A stretch of 64,000 nucleotides of DNA, taken from positions 1 through 64,000 of the forward strand of contig JAFWRM010000001.1 in the NCBI GenBank assembly GCA_017519975.1, written 5' to 3'. This document shows, piece by piece, positions 7,265-15,429 of this stretch (within the stretch, counting starts at the first letter, position 1; every line of letters starts with the position of its first letter). The notes under the pieces were generated by a model that saw nothing but the letters and a program-made list of their open reading frames with translations, had not been told where the DNA came from and searched no databases. The DNA comes from Oscillospiraceae bacterium (GTDB lineage Bacteria > Bacillota > Clostridia > Oscillospirales > Oscillospiraceae). The translations under genes and the position numbers were made by a program.

Positions 7265-8224
7265 ATGGTGTGGTTGACCGCAGCCGCCGCCGTGATCATC
7301 GTCGCCGGCCTCATCGCCCTGATGACCCATACGCTGCTGCGCATCTGCTGCGGAAGGCAGATCACGGGGCTTGCCGGCCTTGTGATCGGGCGGGGGCAGG
7401 ACAACGGCTCCCCCACGCCGCCGGAGGCCGCGGAGGGCCGCGCCTTCTGGCGAGCCGCCGCGCCGGAGCCCGTCAGCATCCGCAGCTTTGACGGACTGGT
7501 CCTGCGGGGCGAGTATCTGACGCGCACCGGTTCGGTGCGCACCGTGGTGTGCGTGCACGGATACCGGGCGACCGGGATCGACAATTTTGCCCCCGTGCTC
7601 CCCGTTCTGGCGGGCATGGGCTGTGATATCCTGCTGATCGACCAGCGCGCCTGCGGGGCCAGCGAGGGAAACGCCATCACCTTCGGCATGAAGGAGCGGC
7701 TGGACGTGCTGGACTGGTGCCGCTGGCTGACGGGCGAGCGCGGATGCACCCACCCGATCTTTCTCGACGGCATTTCGCTGGGGTGCAGCACCGTGCTGAT
7801 GGCCTCGGATCTGGAGCTTCCGGCCAACGTGCGCGGCATCATCGCCGACTGCGGCTTTACCTCCGCCCGGGAGATCATCGCCTCCGTGATGAAACGCATG
7901 CTGAAGATCCCTCCCGGCCCCGTGATGCCGCTGCTGCAGCTGGCCGCCCGGATCGAGCTCGGCATGCCGCTGGACGCCGTGAACACGGAGGAATGCGTGC
8001 GGCGCACCCGGATCCCCATCCTGTTTGCCCACGGGGAGCAGGATCATTTCGTCCCGCCGGAGATGGGAAAGCGGAACTACGCCGCCTGCGCCTCGCCCAA
8101 GCGGCTGCTGCTGAGCCCCGACGCGGCCCACGGAGAAACCTGGCTGAAAAGCCGGAAGGAATATACGCGGCTGATCGAAGAGCTGTTCGCCTGCGCCTTC
8201 GAAACCCCTGCTCAGGAGGTCTGA
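7265..8224 (+). CDS. Membrane-anchored alpha/beta hydrolase
   Basis: A 319-residue protein with a hydrophobic N-terminal anchor (about residues 3-22). The alpha/beta hydrolase domain follows, with the oxyanion segment CVHGYRATG, a nucleophile elbow GISLG (Ser171), a catalytic Asp in HGEQDHF (Asp260) and a His in DAAHGE (His289). The layout resembles the BEM46/FrsA-like peptidase-esterase group, with the catalytic domain probably outside or at the membrane. The substrate is unknown. The start at 7265 has an AAAGGAG site; the frame remains open upstream but has no binding site there. The AAA+ gene starts two bases after its stop, so they are translationally linked. Confidence 0.85.
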   Translation: MVWLTAAAAVIIVAGLIALMTHTLLRICCGRQITGLAGLVIGRGQDNGSPTPPEAAEGRAFWRAAAPEPVSIRSFDGLVLRGEYLTRTGSVRTVVCVHGYRATGIDNFAPVLPVLAGMGCDILLIDQRACGASEGNAITFGMKERLDVLDWCRWLTGERGCTHPIFLDGISLGCSTVLMASDLELPANVRGIIADCGFTSAREIIASVMKRMLKIPPGPVMPLLQLAARIELGMPLDAVNTEECVRRTRIPILFAHGEQDHFVPPEMGKRNYAACASPKRLLLSPDAAHGETWLKSRKEYTRLIEELFACAFETPAQEV

Positions 8225-8225
8225 C

Positions 8226-9251
8226 ATGAAATTCATCAAAAACGGAAAAGAATTCAATCTGCTGTCCCCCGCCAGCTACATCGACAGCCTTTCGGACTTT
8301 GCCACGCTGCTGGGCAGCATGGACGCGGCCGACAAGGCGGCCAAGGAGCTGCTGGATGAAACGGCGCGCACCGACGCGACCGCGCCCGACGCCCCCAAGA
8401 CGGAGGCGGAAAAAAAGCCGGAAACGCCGAATCTGGACGAGCTGCTGGCCCAGCTGGACGAACTGGTCGGCCTCGAAAAGATCAAGGCCAACGTGAAGAG
8501 CCTGATCAACCTGATGAAGGTTCGCAAGCTGCGGGAGGAGAACGGCCTGGCCGTTCCGCCCGTTTCCCTGCACATGGTGTTCATGGGCAACCCCGGCACC
8601 GGAAAGACCACGGTGGCCCGGCTTCTGGCCGGCCTCTACTGCGCCATCGGCGTGCTCAGCAAGGGGCACCTGGTGGAGGTGGACCGCTCCGGTCTGGTGG
8701 CCGGCTACGTGGGGCAGACGGCCCAGAAGACGCAGGCCGTGATCCAGAAGGCCATGGGCGGCGTGCTGTTCATCGACGAGGCGTACGCCCTGACCAGCAA
8801 GGAGGGCAACGATTTCGGGCAGGAGGCCGTAGAGACTCTGCTGAAGGCCATGGAGGATCACCGGGACGATCTTGTGGTGATCGTGGCGGGGTACGACGAC
8901 CTGATGGAGGATTTCATCCACTCCAACCCCGGTCTGGAATCCCGCTTCAACCGCTATTTCGTCTTTGAGGACTATACCGGAGAGGAGCTCAACGCCATTT
9001 TCGAGAGCCTGTGCCGCAAATCCATGTACACGCCGAATGAGGAAGCCGCCGCTTTCGCGAAGGAGCATTTTTCCAAAATGTACGAATACCGGGATGAGAA
9101 TTTCGGCAACGGACGCGACGTGCGCAATTTCTTCGAAAACGCCATCGCCGCCCACTCCGACCGCGTATCCCAGATGGAAGCACCCACCAGGGAGGATCTG
9201 ATGACCCTTCTGAAGGAGGATCTGGAAAAAGCCGCCGAAGCCGAATCGTAA
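8226..9251 (+). CDS. CbbX/SpoVK-like AAA+ ATPase
   Basis: A 341-residue AAA+ protein. An N-terminal unique region (1-70) with a charged Asp/Glu/Lys linker precedes the ATPase core. Walker A is GNPGTGKTT (121-129), a pore-type segment YVGQTA follows near 161-166, Walker B is LFIDEAY (181-187), and sensor and arginine-finger elements lie in GLESRFNR. This architecture is shared by the rubisco activase CbbX and the sporulation protein SpoVK, hexameric remodelling motors. No rubisco is nearby. The tight coupling to the membrane hydrolase suggests it remodels that protein or a shared partner, which is inference. A strong terminator follows. Confidence 0.88.
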   Translation: MKFIKNGKEFNLLSPASYIDSLSDFATLLGSMDAADKAAKELLDETARTDATAPDAPKTEAEKKPETPNLDELLAQLDELVGLEKIKANVKSLINLMKVRKLREENGLAVPPVSLHMVFMGNPGTGKTTVARLLAGLYCAIGVLSKGHLVEVDRSGLVAGYVGQTAQKTQAVIQKAMGGVLFIDEAYALTSKEGNDFGQEAVETLLKAMEDHRDDLVVIVAGYDDLMEDFIHSNPGLESRFNRYFVFEDYTGEELNAIFESLCRKSMYTPNEEAAAFAKEHFSKMYEYRDENFGNGRDVRNFFENAIAAHSDRVSQMEAPTREDLMTLLKEDLEKAAEAES

Positions 9252-9271
9252 CGTTCTGAAAAATATGAAAA

Positions 9272-9307
9272 CCCCGCCGCCCGTATGCCGGGCGGCGGGG
9301 TCCTTTT
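9272..9307 (+). terminator. Terminator between the AAA+ and anti-sigma genes
   Basis: A perfect 12-bp stem (9272-9283 with 9289-9300), TATGC loop, followed by TCCTTTTTT. It lies between convergent genes. Confidence 0.9.
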
Positions 9308-9325
9308 TTGTCATCCGGGCGGCAG

Positions 9326-10186
9326 TCAGCCTTCGCCGTCGAGCACCAGCAGCCAGCCGGAGCCCTGCCCCGCGCCGGTCCGCCACTCATACGCCCCCGC
9401 GGCGCTCAGCGCCTGCTCCAGCTCTTCCGTCCTTGCCTCAGGGATCCGCCACGCGGCCGTCCCGTCCGGCAGCGTTTCCTGCCCCTCGGCCAGTTCCAGA
9501 ACGCCGTCGGGCATCCCGCCCCATACGGTGATCACCGCGGCGTATTCCTCAGCCAGAGCTCCCGCGGCGTCCGGCAGGGGTGCGGGACCGTCCATGTCTT
9601 CTTCGGGAACGGCCTCGCTGCGGGCCGCTTCATCGGCGGCGGAATCCCACATGTCCGACGACGCTGCGTCGGGGGCGGTTCCGTCATCGACGGTGCTCTT
9701 TTCTTCCTCGCCGCTCCATCCGTTCGCCTCCGCGCTCTCCGCGGCCGTTTCCTCCGGCGCTTCCTCCGCCTCGGCCATCGCGGGAGCGGCACTGTCGGCG
9801 GCGTACATGTCCGCCTTGGGCCCCGCGCTTCCGGCGCGCCAGTTCCACGGCCCGGCAAAAACGACCAGAGCCAGCACGGCCGCCGCGCACGCCCACGCCG
9901 CTATGCGGCGGTACTTTCCGCGGTCTGCCTTCCGACCCGCTCCGGCTTCCGGCAGAGCCGTCTGCCGCTCCCCGGACAGGCGGGCCATCACGCCGGGGAT
10001 CAGCGTATCCGGCACCGGAGGCGCCTGGTTCCGCAGATCCTCGCTCACGAGGCGGCATGTTTCCAGGAAGGACCGGCATTCTTCGCACGTTTCCGCGTGC
10101 GCCAGCGTTTCGGCTTTCCGTTCCGGTTCCAGTTCTCCGTCCAGCCAGGCGCTGAGATCCTCCCGCACAGCCTCACACGTTTTCAT
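9326..10186 (-). CDS. Zinc-finger anti-sigma factor, membrane bound
   Basis: A 286-residue protein. The N-terminal ZAS-type anti-sigma domain carries H-x3-C-x2-C (HAETCEEC, about residues 30-37). A single membrane helix lies near 95-115. An Ala/Glu-rich low-complexity stretch (about 125-200) leads to an extracytoplasmic C-terminal domain I do not recognise. ZAS domains hold ECF sigma factors inactive until an envelope signal releases them. The ATG at 10186 overlaps the sigma gene's stop (TGATG), so the pair is co-translated, typical for a sigma/anti-sigma pair. GGGAGGTG is the binding site. Confidence 0.88.
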   Translation of the reverse strand: MKTCEAVREDLSAWLDGELEPERKAETLAHAETCEECRSFLETCRLVSEDLRNQAPPVPDTLIPGVMARLSGERQTALPEAGAGRKADRGKYRRIAAWACAAAVLALVVFAGPWNWRAGSAGPKADMYAADSAAPAMAEAEEAPEETAAESAEANGWSGEEEKSTVDDGTAPDAASSDMWDSAADEAARSEAVPEEDMDGPAPLPDAAGALAEEYAAVITVWGGMPDGVLELAEGQETLPDGTAAWRIPEARTEELEQALSAAGAYEWRTGAGQGSGWLLVLDGEG

Positions 10187-10803
10187 CACCGGTCACCTCC
10201 CTTCCGTCTGCTTTGACGTCCCCGGGCCGAAAAAGTTCCCTCGCGCACGAGGGCTTCGGTCAGATTCTCCCGCGCCCGGGCGATGCGGCTTTTCACCGTG
10301 CCCACGGAGAGGCCAAGGGCCGCCGCGATCTCCTCATAGCTGCAGCCGCCCAGCTCCCGCATCACGAGCGGCGCCCGCAGCTTATCCGACAGCTTTTCCG
10401 TCTCCCGCCGCAGGATCTCCGCGCGCTCCTTTGCCAGCAGCGCCTCCTCGGGTCCGGGGGACGGATCCGGCACTTCGGCCTGTCTCTCGCCGTCGTCCTC
10501 ATCCTCCCGGGTCAGGGACAGCACCTGTCCCCTCTGGCGCCGCCGCAGCGCGTCGAGGCATGTGTTGTAGGTCAGGCGGAAGACCCAGGTGGCGAACCGG
10601 CATTCCCCCTTGAACCCCGGCAGCGCCCGCCAGGCCTTGATCATGGCGTCCTGAACGGCGTCCTCCGCGTCCTGCGGATCTTTCATCATCCTCAGCGCCA
10701 GCGCCCAGGTCCGGTCGGCGCAGTCGGTGATCAGAAGTTCGAAGCTGGCTCCGTCGCCCTGCGACGCTTTCTTCACCAGCTGTTTTTCCCTCTCAGGTTC
10801 CAT
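10186..10803 (-). CDS. ECF-type RNA polymerase sigma factor
   Basis: A 205-residue group IV sigma factor. Region 2 (about residues 22-90) contains DAEDAVQDAMIKAWRAL and the -10 recognition helix after FATWVFRLTYN. A charged linker near 95-130 leads to region 4 (about 145-190), with the helix-turn-helix SYEEIAAALGLSVGTVKSRI. It should direct polymerase to a small stress regulon, probably envelope-related because its partner is a membrane anti-sigma factor. It begins six bases after the dus stop, so it is expressed from the dus promoter and is held in check by the downstream anti-sigma protein. I did not find an obvious ECF-type self promoter. Confidence 0.93.
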   Translation of the reverse strand: MEPEREKQLVKKASQGDGASFELLITDCADRTWALALRMMKDPQDAEDAVQDAMIKAWRALPGFKGECRFATWVFRLTYNTCLDALRRRQRGQVLSLTREDEDDGERQAEVPDPSPGPEEALLAKERAEILRRETEKLSDKLRAPLVMRELGGCSYEEIAAALGLSVGTVKSRIARARENLTEALVREGTFSARGRQSRRKGGDR

Positions 10804-10809
10804 CGGCGT

Positions 10810-11784
10810 TCACCTCAGCTCCCGTTTGATCTGTTCCGTGATCCTTCGAACGTCGTCCAGCGTTTCCAGCCGGACCAGCTTTTCCCGGAAGAAGCCCGCA
10901 TGGGGGACCCCCTTCAGGTACCAGGGATAGTGCCGGCGCGCCTCCAGGCAGGCCGTCCGCTCCCCCTTCACCGCCGCCGCAGTCTCGATCTGCCGTACGG
11001 CGGCGTCGCACCTCTCGGCCACCGTGGGCGGCGGAGGGACCTCGCGCCCCTCCATCAGCGCCAGCGCGTCGCGGAAGATCCAGGGATTTCCGAACGCCCC
11101 GCGGCCGATCATCACGGCGTCCGCCCCGGTCACCTTCCGGATCCGGAGGGCGTCCTCCGGCCGGAACACGTCCCCGTTCGCGATCACCGGGATGCTCACC
11201 GCCTTCCGGACCTCGCGGATGACGTCCCAGTCGGCCGTGCCGCCGTACATCTGCACGCGGGTGCGCCCATGCACCGTGACGGCGGAGGCCCCCGCCTGCT
11301 GCATGGCCGCCGCGAACTCCACCGCGTTTACGCTGCCGCCGTCCCAGCCCTTGCGGAACTTGACGGTCACGGGGCGGTCGATCGCCTCCCGGACGGCTTC
11401 CACGATGGCGAAAGCGAGCTCCGGCTTCCTCATCAGGGCGCTGCCGTCGCCGTTGTTCACGATCTTCCCCACGGGGCAGCCCATGTTGATGTCCACGACG
11501 TCCGCTCCGGTGAGACGCACCGCCTTTTCCGCCGCCCGCGCCATGCTGTCCGGTTCGTGCCCGAAGATCTGAACGGCGAAGGGCTTTTCCCCGGGCGCCG
11601 GGCGCATCAGCTCCTCCGTCTTTTCACTGTTGAATTCCAGCGCTCTGGCACTCACCATCTCCGTTACGGCGTATCCGGCTCCCATCTCCCGGCATACGGC
11701 GCGGAACGCCGCGTCGCTCACCCCGGCCATGGGCGCCAGGACAAGCCGGTTGGGGATCCGGACCGTCCCTATCTGAAACTCCAT
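10810..11784 (-). CDS. dus: tRNA-dihydrouridine synthase
   Basis: A 324-residue flavoenzyme that reduces uridines in tRNA loops to dihydrouridine. The N-terminal FMN-binding TIM barrel begins RLVLAPMAGVSD. The DusB-like signatures NMGCPVGKI (catalytic Cys) and TVKFRKGWD, and a phosphate-binding stretch ADAVMIGRGAFGNPW, are present. The C-terminal helical tRNA-binding domain closes the protein. The start at 11784 gives the normal length, with a GAGGAAAG site. It leads the dus-sigma-anti-sigma operon. Confidence 0.94.
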   Translation of the reverse strand: MEFQIGTVRIPNRLVLAPMAGVSDAAFRAVCREMGAGYAVTEMVSARALEFNSEKTEELMRPAPGEKPFAVQIFGHEPDSMARAAEKAVRLTGADVVDINMGCPVGKIVNNGDGSALMRKPELAFAIVEAVREAIDRPVTVKFRKGWDGGSVNAVEFAAAMQQAGASAVTVHGRTRVQMYGGTADWDVIREVRKAVSIPVIANGDVFRPEDALRIRKVTGADAVMIGRGAFGNPWIFRDALALMEGREVPPPPTVAERCDAAVRQIETAAAVKGERTACLEARRHYPWYLKGVPHAGFFREKLVRLETLDDVRRITEQIKRELR

Positions 11785-11833
11785 ATCTGCTTTCCTCACG
11801 CGTTCTGTCCGGCGTTTCCGGACGTTTTCTCCC

Positions 11834-11861
11834 ATTGTATCCGCCGGGCCGGCAATGTCAA
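11834..11861 (-). promoter_or_regulatory. Promoter of the dus-sigma-anti-sigma operon
   Basis: Perfect TTGACA (11856-11861), 16-base spacer and TACAAT (11834-11839) on the minus strand. It lies between the selB end and dus. Confidence 0.75.
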
Positions 11862-11880
11862 GCCGGCCGCGGCGCCCGAA

Positions 11881-11908
11881 CGGCCCGGCGCGCCATGGCG
11901 CCGGGCCG
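11881..11908 (-). terminator. GC-rich hairpin after selB
   Basis: An 11-bp perfect inverted repeat (11881-11891 with 11898-11908) right after the selB stop. It has no U-run on the minus strand, so it may be a pause or a Rho-assisted end rather than a strong intrinsic terminator. Confidence 0.4.
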
Positions 11909-11912
11909 TCCG

Positions 11913-13823
11913 TCATTCCGTATCCCGTCCGCGCAGCACGTGGACGTCCCCCTCCCGGCGGGACACGCCCGTCCGATCCCAGTATTCCAGAAACAGCTGG
12001 GAATACTTGCGGGAGATATCCGCCGCCGTGCGGAACTGCCCCAGCGTCACGCCTCCGTTTTCCCGGCACAGCCGCCGGAACAGGGCGAGAGCCTGTTCGT
12101 AGGCCTCAAAGTGCACGGCGTAGTGCGGCGTCAGGGCGATCAGGCTGCCCGAAGCCAGCAGATGACGCATCATCTGCGGATACAGCGGGCCCCGGGGCGT
12201 GAACTTTTCGTCCACGTCCTTTCGGTCCGGCGCCTTCAGCCACGCCTCCCGGTAATAGTGCATCAGCCGCCGCTGCATGATCTTATGCTCCTGCGTGAAC
12301 ACGGGCTCGAAGCCGGGCAGGGCCACCAGGCCCTGCTCCCAGCGAAGGCGCCCGCCGTCCGCCCACAGGCGCGCCAGTTCCTCCGGCACCGTCTGTCCTG
12401 CCGGGGCCGCCTGCGCCCGCCATTCCGCCTGGGGCATGCCCTTCATCAGCGGATAGTCCGCGTGCCACGCCTCCAGGACCGTAAGGCCCCGCGCCAGCGC
12501 GCTTTCCGCCGCGCTTGCCGCCACCAGACGTCCGTCCGGAAGCTCCAGCAGCTGTCCGGAGGCCGTCAGCCGTTCCTTCTCTCTCCGGAATTCCTCCGGC
12601 GCGGTGCCCGTCAGCAGCCGCAGCCGCTCCGCCGGCATTCCCTCCAGCCCGGCGTCCTCCGTGAGCTGCCGGAGCCGGTCCGCCGGCTCCGGGGAGGCCA
12701 GACGTTCCAGCCGTTCCAGCACCTCGCGCCGGTTCCGTTTCAGCCTTCCGTCCCCCCAGGCGAGCACGGAGCCGCCTCCCACGGTGAGCACCGGGGAGAA
12801 AAACCGCAGCAGGAACCGGTCGCCCTGCCGGACGGCCAGCGGCCGCTCCGTCTGCAGCTGGGCGTAGCCGCTGCCCCCCGCCCGCAGGCTGTCGGCGTCC
12901 AGCAGCCGAAGGCGGCATACCGTTTCCTCCGTTCCGTGGAACAGATGCAGGCGCGAAGAATTCCTTATGACCCACGGGCAGCCCTCCGTGATGCTCAGCA
13001 CGACGGTCAGGCAGTCCGTCACCGCCAGGGATCCCGGTTCCGCCAGCGTCTGCCCTCTCTGCGGATATCCCCTGGGAAGGCGGGAAAAGCTGACGGCCGT
13101 ACGCGTGCCGGCCAGCGCCGCGTCCACGTTTCTGTTGTGCTGCTGCAGGCCTCGCACAACGCCGGTGACCCCGTTCGGGAACAGTTCGATCTCCTGCCCC
13201 GGGACCAGCGTCCCTTCCGTCAGCGTTCCGGTGGCCACGTTTCCGAAGCCCTCCACGGGGAACACGCGGTCCACCTCCAGCCGGGCCGGACGTTCCCCGC
13301 TGCGTTCCCGGATCCCCGCCACCATGGCGCAGATCCGCTCCTTCAGTGCGTCGATCCCCTGCCCCGTGAGAGCGGAGACGCGGCAGACGGGCTGTCCCTC
13401 CAGAAACGTTCCCCGGACCAGCTCCCGGATCTGCTCCTCGACCGCGCTCAGGCGCGCCTCATCGGCCAGGTCGCATTTGGTGATCACCGTCAGCCCCGTC
13501 TGGACCCGCAGCAGGCGAAGGATATCCAGATGCTCCCGCGTCTGGGGCATCACGCCGTCGTCGGCCGCCACCGTCAGAAGCACGCCGTCGATCCCGGAGG
13601 CCCCCGCCATCATGGTCCGCACGAACCGCTCGTGCCCCGGCACGTCCACGACGCTGACCGTGGTGCCGTCCGGCAGCTTCAGCGGCGCAAACCCGAGTTC
13701 AATGGTGATTCCGCGGGCCTTCTCCTCCGCCAGCCGGTCCGTATCCACGCCGGTGAGGGCTTTGGTCAGCAGGGTCTTGCCGTGGTCGATGTGCCCGGCC
13801 GTACCCAGTACCGCCCGCTTCAT
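11913..13823 (-). CDS. selB: Selenocysteine-specific elongation factor SelB
   Basis: A 636-residue translational GTPase that carries Sec-tRNA to UGA codons next to a SECIS hairpin. The GTP-binding G1 reads GTAGHIDHGKT at the N-terminus, DVPGHE is G3 and TKCDL is G4, followed by EF-Tu-like domains 2 and 3. The C-terminal 250 residues form the winged-helix array that binds the SECIS RNA; its last module ends GVSRREGDVHVLRG. It overlaps the selA stop by four bases (ATGA), so expression is coupled. A client is present nearby: fdhA. Confidence 0.97.
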   Translation of the reverse strand: MKRAVLGTAGHIDHGKTLLTKALTGVDTDRLAEEKARGITIELGFAPLKLPDGTTVSVVDVPGHERFVRTMMAGASGIDGVLLTVAADDGVMPQTREHLDILRLLRVQTGLTVITKCDLADEARLSAVEEQIRELVRGTFLEGQPVCRVSALTGQGIDALKERICAMVAGIRERSGERPARLEVDRVFPVEGFGNVATGTLTEGTLVPGQEIELFPNGVTGVVRGLQQHNRNVDAALAGTRTAVSFSRLPRGYPQRGQTLAEPGSLAVTDCLTVVLSITEGCPWVIRNSSRLHLFHGTEETVCRLRLLDADSLRAGGSGYAQLQTERPLAVRQGDRFLLRFFSPVLTVGGGSVLAWGDGRLKRNRREVLERLERLASPEPADRLRQLTEDAGLEGMPAERLRLLTGTAPEEFRREKERLTASGQLLELPDGRLVAASAAESALARGLTVLEAWHADYPLMKGMPQAEWRAQAAPAGQTVPEELARLWADGGRLRWEQGLVALPGFEPVFTQEHKIMQRRLMHYYREAWLKAPDRKDVDEKFTPRGPLYPQMMRHLLASGSLIALTPHYAVHFEAYEQALALFRRLCRENGGVTLGQFRTAADISRKYSQLFLEYWDRTGVSRREGDVHVLRGRDTE

Positions 13824-15205
13824 GCTTCCTTCTCCAGCTCCGCGAAGGCCCGCTCCACGGCGGGCTCATCCTCCCGCAGAACGGTGCGCACGCTCAGCAG
13901 CAGGCGCCCGTCGCGGATCCTGGCTATGACCGGCGCGTCCCGCCCGCGCAGAAATCCTTCGAGCTCATCGGCGCCCTTCGCCCCGTGGCGGACGGCCACG
14001 GCCCAGCCCGGCAGCTCCACGCCCGGCAGCGCGCCGCCGCCGGGGGCGTCGGCACAGGGAACGGCGGCAAACTCACAGCATGGGCAGAGCTCCGTCAGGC
14101 GACGCGCCAGATCCTGGGCGCGTTGCTTCAGTTCATCCCCGTCCGCCCGGATCATCCGCAGCGCCGGAACGGCGGCCACGGCACGCTCCGGGTCCAGATA
14201 CCAGCGGGCCGTGTGTTCCACCGCCGCCAGCGTCATCTTGTCCACCCGCAGCATGCGGGCCAGCTGGTTTTTCTTCATGGCCGCCACGGCTTCGGTCCGG
14301 CCGAGCACGATGCCCGCCTGCCCGGCGCCGAACAGCTTGTCGCCGGAAAAGCAGCATACGTCGCACAGCGGCGCGGCGTCCCCAGCGAAGATCCCCTCCG
14401 GCAGCCCGAGCAACTCCTTCCGCACGGGCAGCGCGGATCCCAGATCGTAGAACAGGGGCACACCGTACTCCTGGGCCAGCTCCGCCAGTTCCTCCACCTC
14501 CACGGACGCCGTGAAGCCGGTCACCCGGAAGTTGCTGGTGTGGACCTTCAGGATGGCCTGCGCCCCGCTTTCCAGCGCCTGGCGGTAATCCTCCGGGTGG
14601 GTCTTGTTGGTGGTTCCGATCTCCATCAGTTCGGCCCCGCTGGCGCGCATGATCTCCGGCACCCGGAAGGCGCCGCCGATCTCCACCAGTTCTCCGCGGG
14701 ACACGGCGACCTTCTTTCCGCGGGCGTGGGTGTGCAGCGCCAGAAAAACGGCGGCGGCGTTGTTGTTCACCACCATGGCGGCCTCTGCGCCCGTAACGCG
14801 GCACAGCAACTGCTCGGCCAGGTCGTTCCTGGAGCCGCGCTTTCCCGTCTCCAGGTCATACTCGAGGTTGGAATACCCCGCGGCGATCCGCGCCGTGTGC
14901 TCCGCAGCCTCCGGGCTGAGCGGGGCCCTTCCGAGGTTGGTATGCAGGACGATGCCCGTGGCGTTCACCACGCGGCGCAGCCGGGGCTGCCCGGCCTCAC
15001 GCACCGCCCGGGCCAGCCTCCGGTCCAGGTCCTCCTCCGCAGGCATGGCGGCCCCGGCCGCCAGTTCCTCCCTCAGCCGGTCCAGCTCCCTCCGGACGGC
15101 CAGCCGCACCTCGGCACGGGGCAGTCCCTCCGCCTCGGCACGTACGGCGGCGCCTTCCAGCAGCCGGTCCATTTTCGGTATCTGTCTGAAGATCCCGCTC
15201 TCCAT
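13820..15205 (-). CDS. selA: L-seryl-tRNA(Sec) selenium transferase
   Basis: A 461-residue PLP enzyme that converts Ser-tRNA(Sec) to Sec-tRNA(Sec) using selenophosphate. The N-terminal domain that recognises tRNA-Sec spans roughly residues 1-65. The fold-type I core follows, with the PLP lysine in FSGDKLFGAGQAG and a glycine-rich phosphate-binding stretch. The start at 15205 has a GAGAGGTGC site. It lies between selC and selB in the same direction, and its selenium donor SelD is encoded 7 kb away. Confidence 0.97.
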   Translation of the reverse strand: MESGIFRQIPKMDRLLEGAAVRAEAEGLPRAEVRLAVRRELDRLREELAAGAAMPAEEDLDRRLARAVREAGQPRLRRVVNATGIVLHTNLGRAPLSPEAAEHTARIAAGYSNLEYDLETGKRGSRNDLAEQLLCRVTGAEAAMVVNNNAAAVFLALHTHARGKKVAVSRGELVEIGGAFRVPEIMRASGAELMEIGTTNKTHPEDYRQALESGAQAILKVHTSNFRVTGFTASVEVEELAELAQEYGVPLFYDLGSALPVRKELLGLPEGIFAGDAAPLCDVCCFSGDKLFGAGQAGIVLGRTEAVAAMKKNQLARMLRVDKMTLAAVEHTARWYLDPERAVAAVPALRMIRADGDELKQRAQDLARRLTELCPCCEFAAVPCADAPGGGALPGVELPGWAVAVRHGAKGADELEGFLRGRDAPVIARIRDGRLLLSVRTVLREDEPAVERAFAELEKEA

Positions 15206-15261
15206 GGCGCACCTCTCTCATTCCGTCGGGGCCGCCCCTTGCGGAGCGGCCCCTTGCGTTC

Positions 15262-15356
15262 TGGCGGGCGGAGGTGCGAATCGAACGCACCCGAGCCTGT
15301 GAAGGCTCATCACGGTTTTGAAGACCGGAGGGCACACCAGTCACCCTTCTCCACCC
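15262..15356 (-). tRNA. selC: tRNA-Sec (anticodon TCA)
   Basis: A 95-nt gene on the minus strand. The acceptor stem is 8 bp (GGGTGGAG at 15356-15349 with CTCCGCCC at 15273-15266). The discriminator is G and the CCA end is encoded (15264-15262). The anticodon TCA lies at 15321-15319 in a CTTCAAA loop, and there is a long variable arm (GAGCCT...AGGCTC). The T-loop carries GTTCGAT. The long acceptor and variable arms and the UCA anticodon identify the UGA-decoding selenocysteine tRNA. Confidence 0.97.
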
Positions 15357-15377
15357 ATGTATCGATCCAATTGGAAA

Positions 15378-15412
15378 AGAAACGGGCTGAATCCAGGATC
15401 CAGCCCGTTTTC
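15378..15412 (-). terminator. Terminator of fdhA ahead of selC
   Basis: A 10-bp stem (15380-15389 with 15401-15410), extended by ATCC/GGAT pairing inside. On the minus strand it is followed by TTTCTTTTCC. It separates fdhA from the tRNA-Sec gene 20 bases on, though read-through may still feed selC. Confidence 0.7.
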
Positions 15413-15429
15413 TGTGAAATTGCAGACGG

